Position numbers and translations under genes: made by a program
Shown here: positions 6,968 through 12,228 of the stretch, one piece after another
How the letters are laid out: the number at the start of each line of letters is the position of its first letter
Numbering within the stretch: the stretch's first letter is position 1
The notes under the pieces: model-generated
Databases searched by the model: none
The model's input: only the letters and a program-made list of their open reading frames with translations
Told to the model about the DNA's origin: nothing
DNA from: Treponema sp.
Lineage (GTDB): Bacteria; Spirochaetota; Spirochaetia; Treponematales; Treponemataceae
NCBI GenBank assembly: GCA_016297805.1
Contig: JAEDFX010000072.1
Coordinates: 1 to 12,228, forward strand
DNA length: 12,228 bases
Reading direction: 5' to 3'

Positions 6968-8209
6968 ATGGCTAAAAAAAGAATTCCTATCACTTTGTTG
7001 TGTGGATATTTAGGTGCTGGAAAGACAACTTTGTTGAACCGTGTTCTTACAAATCAGAAAGGTTATAAGGTTGCCGTAATTGTAAATGATATTGGTGAAG
7101 TTAACGTTGATGAACGTCTTATCTCTAAGGAAGCAAATATCACTGATACAAACAGTATCGTACCACTGACAAACGGATGTATCTGCTGTACTTTGAAGTC
7201 TGATATGGTTAAGGGTATTGAAGACCTTATGAAGACTGGAAAATACGACTATGTAATGATTGAAGCTTCAGGTGTTTGTGAACCAATGCCAATCGCACAG
7301 GCAATCGAACAGATTGAAATTGGTAGGCTTGATAACGTTGTTGGTGTAGTTGATGCAGCACGTCTTGTTGATGAATTTGATGAAGGAAAATCTTTGCTAA
7401 AAAAAGATATTGATGAGGAAGACATTGAATCTTTGCTTATTCAGCAGATTGAATTCTGTTCAACTTTGATTGTAAACAAGCGTGATCTTGTTACTGACGA
7501 ACAGATGAAAATGATTCGTGCCGTTATCGACAAGATTCAGCCAACTGTAAAAGTAATTGAAACTACAAAATGTGAAGTTCCAGTTGAAGATATTATTGGT
7601 ACAGACCGTTTTGACTTTGAAGAAGTTTATGCTTCAGCTGGTTGGGTAAAAGAACTGGAAGCACACGAAGCAGAAGAAGATGATGATGACGACGATGATG
7701 ACGAAGTTTGCGAAAAATGCGGACATCATCATGAAGAAGGTGAAGAATGCGACCATGATCACGACCACGATGAACACGATCATGACCATGAACACGGACA
7801 TCATCACCATCATCATGAACACAAACACGAAGGTGAAAGTGAAGATGAATACGGAATTGGTTCATTTGTATACTATCGCCGTCGTCCATTCAATCGCCAG
7901 AAACTGGATGAATATGCAAGCCGATGGCCTCGCAATATTATCCGTTCAAAGGGTGTAATGTGGTTCAGTGATGAAGATGATATGGCTTACGTTCTTGAAA
8001 CTTCTGGCCGCCAGATTCAGGCTGGATACTCTGGAAACTGGCTTGCTTCTTGCCCTGAAGAAGAACAGAAGAAAGTTCTTGCAGAAGAACCAGAAATGAA
8101 GAAAGACTGGGACGAAAAAGTTGGTGACCGTATGATTAAAATGGTTATTATTGGACGCCACCTGGACAAAGAACAGATTTGTAAAGAGCTTGATGCTTGT
8201 TTGGACTAA
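6968..8209 (+). CDS. CobW/COG0523-type G3E GTPase with His-rich metal-binding insert
   Basis: A 413-residue P-loop GTPase, probably a metallochaperone for zinc, cobalt or a similar metal in the cytoplasm. Visible are the Walker A GYLGAGKT (13-20), the COG0523 metal site GCICC (70-74, C-x-C-C), IEASG (98-102) for magnesium/switch function, and the NKRD guanine-specificity motif (170-173). The CobW C-terminal domain runs from about 297 to 410 (FVYYRRRPFN...RSKGVMWF...). Between the two domains (about 235-290) lies an acidic run of nine Asp, a Cys pair (C-E-K-C) and a dense His/Asp stretch with six consecutive His (278-283), a likely metal-loading segment. The start has a GGAGAT site six bases upstream. 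The gene is monocistronic, ending at a strong terminator. I see no convincing promoter or Zur-type operator in 6854-6967. The metal and the client protein are unknown. Confidence 0.93.
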   Translation: MAKKRIPITLLCGYLGAGKTTLLNRVLTNQKGYKVAVIVNDIGEVNVDERLISKEANITDTNSIVPLTNGCICCTLKSDMVKGIEDLMKTGKYDYVMIEASGVCEPMPIAQAIEQIEIGRLDNVVGVVDAARLVDEFDEGKSLLKKDIDEEDIESLLIQQIEFCSTLIVNKRDLVTDEQMKMIRAVIDKIQPTVKVIETTKCEVPVEDIIGTDRFDFEEVYASAGWVKELEAHEAEEDDDDDDDDEVCEKCGHHHEEGEECDHDHDHDEHDHDHEHGHHHHHHEHKHEGESEDEYGIGSFVYYRRRPFNRQKLDEYASRWPRNIIRSKGVMWFSDEDDMAYVLETSGRQIQAGYSGNWLASCPEEEQKKVLAEEPEMKKDWDEKVGDRMIKMVIIGRHLDKEQICKELDACLD

Positions 8210-8224
8210 TAAATAGAGTTCTGT

Positions 8225-8265
8225 AAAAAAATCCTGTCTGATTTATATCAGGCAGGATTTTTTTT
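8225..8265. terminator. Bidirectional intrinsic terminator between convergent genes
   Basis: A 13-bp stem (8230-8242 pairing with 8247-8259, one T-G wobble) with a TTAT loop, followed by a run of eight T on the plus strand. The run of six A at 8225-8230 on the left becomes a T run on the minus strand. The hairpin ends the CobW-type gene (stop at 8209) and can also end the minus-strand cluster whose last gene stops at 8275. Confidence 0.9.
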
Positions 8266-8274
8266 GATTAACGG

Positions 8275-9135
8275 TTATTTTACAGAGTCTTCATATGGAA
8301 TGACTTCTACAGGATACAGCTTACATAAATGAAGACAGGTATCATCGTATTTTGTTCCTTCGTAGACTTCTGCTATTTCTACACGTATATCTTCATTTTT
8401 TGTTATGAAGGAAATATCTATTGTCTGAGGATGGGGTGTATCTAATACTTCAAGTATTCGTTCTTCACCAGATGTAAGACCTGTTATTTTCATTTTTTTT
8501 ACACGTCCATTCTGTTTATACAGGTATGGCTTTTTATAGGAAATGTATCCGTTTACTATGAGAAGATAATCTGTGTAGGCTCGTTCGATTGTAAAGCCTT
8601 CACCGATTCCGTTTCCTGGAACTCCTTCTACCCATGGGGTATCCATAATGCTTCTTGACAGGTTGTCTACGCTGTAGGCTTTGTCTTTTTCTGTTAGGTA
8701 TGATGAGCAGTTGGTGTAGGTTGTTGTGCCTTCATATGAGTCGGCAATGAAACAATATGGATTGTCATCATATCCATCTGTTGTGCCAAAAATCAAAAGA
8801 CGATTATACTTGTTTTCCATTCCTATTAATGTAAGAAGTCTGTTACTGGTGTCTCCTATGTCCTCATGATCAAAATAGTATCTTTGATTAAATATTTTAG
8901 GAAAATCTTCAGACAATTCAAAAAATAACAAACCATCAACATATTTTTTTTTGAATTTCATATTCTGAACTAAATTTTCAACACCATAATGACATATAAA
9001 ATCATCATTATCTATTGTTATCATTGTTATAGTGCTATAAAGGTCAGGATTAATTTTCCCTTTGATTGGAAAATTTTCAGCTGACAAATAAAAAAGCATT
9101 ATTATCATACATATACTTATTATTATTTTTTTCAT
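8275..9135 (-). CDS. Exported protein with C-terminal NADase-type glycan-binding-like domain (copy 1)
   Basis: A 286-residue protein with a signal peptide (MKKIIISICMIIMLFYLSA, cleavage likely before ENFP). The N-terminal region (about 20-125) is of unknown type. The C-terminal region (about 128-286) has features I associate with the NADase-type glycan-binding, discoidin-like fold: TPWVEGVPGNGIGEGFTI, LIVNGY, LYKQNGRVKKMKI, LDTPHPQT and VYEGTKYDDTCL. It probably binds a carbohydrate in the periplasm or at the cell surface; that role is inferred. The codons for residues 128-262 are identical in DNA to the paralogue at 9884-10726, whereas the N-terminal parts share only about half their residues. 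The ribosome binding site is weak (AAGAAAAG). It is the last gene of the minus-strand cluster and ends at the terminator at 8225-8265. Confidence 0.82.
   Translation of the reverse strand: MKKIIISICMIIMLFYLSAENFPIKGKINPDLYSTITMITIDNDDFICHYGVENLVQNMKFKKKYVDGLLFFELSEDFPKIFNQRYYFDHEDIGDTSNRLLTLIGMENKYNRLLIFGTTDGYDDNPYCFIADSYEGTTTYTNCSSYLTEKDKAYSVDNLSRSIMDTPWVEGVPGNGIGEGFTIERAYTDYLLIVNGYISYKKPYLYKQNGRVKKMKITGLTSGEERILEVLDTPHPQTIDISFITKNEDIRVEIAEVYEGTKYDDTCLHLCKLYPVEVIPYEDSVK
8348..8754. repeat. Direct repeat A, copy 1 (407 bp, inside coding region)
   Basis: Read base by base against 9957-10363 I found no mismatch over 407 bp, at a constant offset of 1609. Identity stops abruptly at both ends: position 8347 is G against A, and beyond 8754 the sequences are unrelated at many positions. 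The repeat covers codons 128-262 of the gene. Confidence 0.93.
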
Positions 9136-9156
9136 ACTACTTTTCTTTTTATAAAT

Positions 9157-9177
9157 TTATTTTACTGAGTTTTCATA
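9157..9177 (-). repeat. Vestige of a third paralogue 3' end
   Basis: Lying in the 56-bp gap between two genes, this 21-nt stretch matches the last codons and stop of the 9884-10726 gene (9884-9904) at 20 of 21 positions. It would encode Tyr-Glu-Asn-Ser-Val-Lys-stop. It lies in no reading frame in use and looks like debris of an earlier copy. Confidence 0.6.
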
Positions 9178-9191
9178 ATGAAACCAGATTT

Positions 9192-9863
9192 TTATTCATA
9201 TCCCCATTGTTCCCTAGTAGAAGAAAACTTTTCGTTTAAGGGAACATTATGTTCTTCGAAGATACGTTTTTCTACATTCAGGTAGGCATAACCAGTGATT
9301 TCATCGGCAAATTCGCCTCTTTCCATATATACAATAAAATCATAATTCTCATCTAAAGAACGCTCTACTGAAAAATCTGCAATTTCATATTTTTCTCGTT
9401 CTTGAGAAAGCCATGGAATATAATACAGTTCTGAAAGTGTCTCCAAATCCATGATTGAAAGGACTTCCATTTCTAATTCTTCATCATAGCGATGTGTCAG
9501 AATATATTTAAAGTCAAAATCGGTCCAAGTTCTCTTTCTTACTTCACCTAAGTATTTCATAATACCAGTATTACCATCAATATAATAAATTTTATGCATT
9601 CCATTTGTATAAAGCAGAACTTTTCTCTTATCTTTGGATATTTGCCACTCGCCCCAGTATCCATTGAAAAGATAATATAACTTTGTATTCATTCCATTTG
9701 TTATTTCTAAGTCATAGTATTCACTATATTTCTTTTTAACAATTTGGAATTTCTCATTTTCAGCAAGAGGTTCTAACTGTAATGGAAAAGCATCTTTGAA
9801 TTTTTCACAACTGGCGTAAAAATAACTCATCATAATAACCAATAAACACATGATTTTTTTCAT
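9192..9863 (-). CDS. Probable lipoprotein of unknown function
   Basis: A 223-residue protein. The N-terminus (MKKIMCLLVIMMSYFYASC) is a short basic and hydrophobic signal ending in Y-A-S-C, an acceptable spirochaetal lipobox with Cys19 as lipidation site. The mature protein is rich in Tyr, Trp, Glu and Lys and appears built of beta strands (LYYLFNGYWGEWQIS, VLLYTNGMHKIYYIDG, GIMKYLG), which hints at a propeller-like sheet. No named domain was recognised. An AAGGAG lies a few bases before the ATG, and the gene follows the preceding gene by 20 bp, so it is in the same transcript. It stands between the two nearly identical glycan-binding-like genes, which may mark it as a cassette inserted with, or flanked by, duplicated units. 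Confidence 0.78.
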   Translation of the reverse strand: MKKIMCLLVIMMSYFYASCEKFKDAFPLQLEPLAENEKFQIVKKKYSEYYDLEITNGMNTKLYYLFNGYWGEWQISKDKRKVLLYTNGMHKIYYIDGNTGIMKYLGEVRKRTWTDFDFKYILTHRYDEELEMEVLSIMDLETLSELYYIPWLSQEREKYEIADFSVERSLDENYDFIVYMERGEFADEITGYAYLNVEKRIFEEHNVPLNEKFSSTREQWGYE

Positions 9864-9883
9864 AATCTCTCCTTCGGTGGATA

Positions 9884-10726
9884 TTATTTTACTGAATTTT
9901 CATAGGGAATGAGTTCTACAGGGTACAGTTTGCACAGATGCAGGCAGGTATCATCATATTTTGTTCCTTCGTAGACTTCTGCTATTTCTACACGTATATC
10001 TTCATTTTTTGTTATGAAGGAAATATCTATTGTCTGAGGATGGGGTGTATCTAATACTTCAAGTATTCGTTCTTCACCAGATGTAAGACCTGTTATTTTC
10101 ATTTTTTTTACACGTCCATTCTGTTTATACAGGTATGGCTTTTTATAGGAAATGTATCCGTTTACTATGAGAAGATAATCTGTGTAGGCTCGTTCGATTG
10201 TAAAGCCTTCACCGATTCCGTTTCCTGGAACTCCTTCTACCCATGGGGTATCCATAATGCTTCTTGACAGGTTGTCTACGCTGTAGGCTTTGTCTTTTTC
10301 TGTTAGGTATGATGAGCAGTTGGTGTAGGTTGTTGTGCCTTCATATGAGTCGGCAATGAAACATTCTGTTTTTTCGAAATAACCGTCTGTAATTCCATAT
10401 GCAAGGAGTTCATTATATCGTGTTTTTAATCCAACTAACATTAATAATTTATTACCAGTTTCATCTATTTCGTTATAGTCTAATATTTCTGAAAAAGGTT
10501 CTGATAATTGGAAAAACAATAATCCATCTATATAAGTTTTCTGAAACCTAACTTTCTTTGCTTCTTCTCCAAAGAAATAATCACATATAAAATCATCATT
10601 ATTTACTGTTATCATTTCTATTCTACTATGATTAGTAGGCTTAAGTTTACCACTTATTGGAAAATTTTCAGCGAAACAATTAATGCCAGCTATTATTAAA
10701 CATAGAGTTATTACTATTTTTCTCAT
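9884..10726 (-). CDS. Exported protein with C-terminal NADase-type glycan-binding-like domain (copy 2)
   Basis: A 280-residue paralogue of the 286-residue protein at 8275-9135, with the same layout: a signal peptide (MRKIVITLCLIIAGINCFA, cleavage likely before ENFP), an N-terminal region of unknown type (about 20-120) and the glycan-binding-like C-terminal region (about 122-280). It shares short N-terminal motifs with its partner (NDDFIC, DGLLFF.LSE, FIADSYEG), but that part is clearly diverged and differs in length, while codons 122-256 are identical at DNA level. The last 73 bases are again diverged, with about a dozen mismatches. The start is sound: GGAAGG about seven bases upstream. It lies 47 bp behind the broken SH3-like lipoprotein gene and 20 bp ahead of the lipoprotein gene. 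Sugar or partner bound is unknown. Confidence 0.82.
   Translation of the reverse strand: MRKIVITLCLIIAGINCFAENFPISGKLKPTNHSRIEMITVNNDDFICDYFFGEEAKKVRFQKTYIDGLLFFQLSEPFSEILDYNEIDETGNKLLMLVGLKTRYNELLAYGITDGYFEKTECFIADSYEGTTTYTNCSSYLTEKDKAYSVDNLSRSIMDTPWVEGVPGNGIGEGFTIERAYTDYLLIVNGYISYKKPYLYKQNGRVKKMKITGLTSGEERILEVLDTPHPQTIDISFITKNEDIRVEIAEVYEGTKYDDTCLHLCKLYPVELIPYENSVK
9957..10363. repeat. Direct repeat A, copy 2 (407 bp, inside coding region)
   Basis: Partner of the repeat at 8348-8754, same orientation, identical throughout as far as I can read. Third-position bases are as identical as the others, so selection on the protein cannot explain it; recent copying or gene conversion can. Confidence 0.93.
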
Positions 10727-10773
10727 TCTTTCCTTCCTAAATTACTCATTGATCTTATATGCTACATGATTAG

Positions 10774-11619
10774 TTACCCTATATTTTTACTAATAATATC
10801 CCATTCGATATAATATTCTGGTATATCTAAAGTCAACCCTCCTCTATCTGCTGAAAGTTTATCTTTTTTTATCCATCCATAATTATCACCAAGCATTACC
10901 CCAACCCATTCATAATCTTCAGTAATTTCTTTTACCCTAACTTCAATAGGTTCATTTGATTTATAATTTACTTCATAGGCGACTTCTGCATTTTCAGATG
11001 GTAATTTCAATATTTTTACGTCTTGATAAAATAAAAATAAACGATTATTAACACGTAGCGTATTCTTCGTTTCTCCATCGACCTCAATTTCTCGATTTTC
11101 TTCATATTCACCATTCAGATATGGATTACGGGAAAGTTTTATATACCCTTATAGTCCATTTTCTGATTGTACTTTTACATATGTTTTTTCTGTAGACTTT
11201 ACATATATGACATTTGTTACAATAAATACATCTCCCTTTTGAATTTCATATATTTCCTTTTCTAAATAAGGAGTCACATATAGCTTTGTTTCTAAATCAT
11301 ACTTAAAATTCAAAACCAAATTAATTACATGGTTTTAATATAATAAAGAGTCATTTATATCAATCTCATTTCTCTTTGCATCTATTAAACGCAGTGCAAA
11401 ATTAAACTTATCATTCTTAAACTGTTTAATTTCATCTTCATACTGTTTAATAATACGCTTTGACATATCAATTTTCTGATTCAACATCATTTTCTCTTTT
11501 GTTAGTACAGTTATTTTTTCGTTTAGTTCAGCAATTTTCTGATTCTCAGAATTATCTGTTGAATCACATCCGAAAAACATCAAGCTTACTAATAAAATTA
11601 AATAATAAATCTTTTTCAT
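10774..11619 (-). pseudogene. Lipoprotein with coiled coil and SH3-like repeats, broken by two in-frame stops
   Basis: Read through, one frame of 282 codons runs from the ATG at 11619 to the stop at 10774. It is interrupted by TAA at 11335-11337 (codon 95) and TAA at 11149-11151 (codon 157). Residues 1-18 are a lipoprotein signal (MKKIYYLILLVSLMFFGC, lipobox FFGC). Residues 25-80 form a heptad-rich coiled coil (IAELNEKITVLTKEKMMLN). After the first stop come sheet-like segments with SH3-type wording: YVKVQSENGL-stop-GYIKLS, and later YEWVGVMLGDNYGWIKKDKLS. The frame never shifts, which argues that this was one gene. It starts one base after the Rhs stop, with its ribosome binding site (AAGGAGAAA) inside the Rhs 3' end, so translation was coupled. 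The first 94 residues may still be made as a small lipoprotein. The other reading, two or three separate small genes, lacks start sites for the later pieces. Confidence 0.78.
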
Positions 11620-11620
11620 A

Positions 11621-12228
11621 TTATTTCTCCTTTTTAAAATTTACGTACCCTACTATTTGAGATACTGGAACAAGAACTTGACCTTCATATACCATCCATC
11701 CCATTTGTATTCTTTCATCTGAATATTTAAATTTGTTATTACTTATAAGTTTATCATAATATGAAGTTGAGGTTATAACAGCATAGTCTTTACCATTTAT
11801 AGTTTTCATACCTCTCAATCCAACATAATGCTTATCTTTGCTCGAATCAGGAGTCCAATTTACTTTTAGAATTGTCCTATACGATTTTTCAGAATTGTCA
11901 ACCTGTGAAAAAAACTTTTCCATAGTAAAGGAAATATCTTTTTTTTCTACAGATCCTTTCATATCTTCTGCAACTAAACTCCAATGCATATAACCATCTA
12001 TCACGTATCTTTCATTAACTTCCATTGGTGAAATATTCAACATATCTGCAATAACCATTACTGCACAACCAGCTTTTTGAAATTCTACAGTCGTTCCAGT
12101 TAAAGTCTTTTCATTCCATCTTTCATCCTGCATCAGATTGTCGCCCAAAATTGATACCTGTTCCAGCCCCCATAAATCCACAAAATTCACCGGGTCATTA
12201 TTCACATAAACAAACCAGTTGGTGCCGT
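11621..12228 (-). CDS. Rhs protein C-terminus with C39-like cysteine peptidase tip (5' end outside window)
   Basis: The open frame runs to the window edge, giving about 202 C-terminal residues. The first visible part, NWFVYVNNDPVNFVDLWGL, is the conserved end of the Rhs core, after which the tip is variable in such proteins. The tip fits a papain-like C39 peptidase: QDERW with a Gln that would form the oxyanion hole (residue 33 of the visible part), KAGCAVMVIADML with the nucleophile Cys54, then a W-S-L segment (81-83), and KHYVGLRG with His132. The usual third residue (Asn/Asp in an N-D-P motif) is not obvious; ITSTS stands there. Rhs tips are typically toxins released from the core. Here the tip could cleave peptides or peptidoglycan cross-links; this is inferred. 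A GTG at 12205 is not the start, because the Rhs core continues upstream of it. Confidence 0.85.
   Translation of the reverse strand, partial: GTNWFVYVNNDPVNFVDLWGLEQVSILGDNLMQDERWNEKTLTGTTVEFQKAGCAVMVIADMLNISPMEVNERYVIDGYMHWSLVAEDMKGSVEKKDISFTMEKFFSQVDNSEKSYRTILKVNWTPDSSKDKHYVGLRGMKTINGKDYAVITSTSYYDKLISNNKFKYSDERIQMGWMVYEGQVLVPVSQIVGYVNFKKEK

Noticed and set aside
7671..7840. Triplet tract as a CRISPR or structured repeat array
   Set aside because: It is short-period triplets within a coding frame, without spacers.
7593..7958. Open frames opposite to or overlapping the His-rich part of the CobW-type gene
   Set aside because: They are by-products of the GAT/CAT triplet tract; their translations are low-complexity and they have no start signals.
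10774..11337. Two in-frame TAA codons as recoding or an altered genetic code
   Set aside because: TAA is the ordinary stop of several other genes in the window and no read-through signal is evident; nonsense mutation is simpler.
11460..11660. Plus-strand frame of 66 codons
   Set aside because: It lies opposite the lipoprotein and Rhs coding regions, is Ser/Phe/Leu-rich as antisense frames are, and has no ribosome binding site.

Overview
The window looks like a stretch of spirochaete chromosome, most probably a host-associated Treponema. The support is the low-GC, A/T-rich coding, many small exported proteins and lipoproteins with short 'MKKI...' signal peptides, an Rhs C-terminus, a DUF2804 protein beside a large protein I cannot assign, and an anaerobic pyruvate formate-lyase. 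The genus is an inference from gene content; there is no rRNA or other marker here. No tRNA, rRNA, CRISPR array or insertion sequence was seen.

Left part (1-6252), mostly housekeeping. The window opens inside the 5' end of a minus-strand pyruvate formate-lyase gene with a good promoter. A short exported protein with its own promoter follows, then a complete beta-CASP metallo-beta-lactamase-fold ribonuclease-type protein, both on the minus strand. Divergent from the last is a plus-strand pair: a DUF2804 protein, apparently expressed from a leaderless promoter, and a 654-residue protein of unknown function. The 3' end of that pair overlaps the convergent pyridoxamine kinase gene by 32 bp.

Middle (6253-8270). 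Upstream of the kinase gene, on the same strand, lie the remains of a sugar-binding-domain/GGDEF regulator that has lost most of its body by deletions. Divergent from it is an intact CobW/COG0523-type metal-handling GTPase with a striking His/Asp-rich insert that includes a natural run of six histidines. It ends at a strong hairpin terminator whose A and T flanks let it serve the convergent cluster too.

Right part (8275-12228), accessory. This is a minus-strand run, transcribed from right to left. It begins with the C-terminus of an Rhs protein whose tip looks like a C39-type cysteine peptidase. One base after its stop comes a lipoprotein/SH3-like gene broken by two in-frame TAA codons. Then come an exported protein with a C-terminal NADase-type glycan-binding-like domain, a lipoprotein of unknown function, and a second copy of the exported glycan-binding-like protein. 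The two paralogues share 407 bp with no mismatch that I could find, while both flanks have diverged. That pattern fits recent gene conversion. A 21-nt scrap of a third paralogue 3' end lies in one intergenic gap. The tight packing, universal export signals, duplication and decay suggest a rapidly changing cassette region behind a polymorphic-toxin-like Rhs gene. The idea that the exported downstream proteins protect against or accompany the Rhs tip is a hypothesis.
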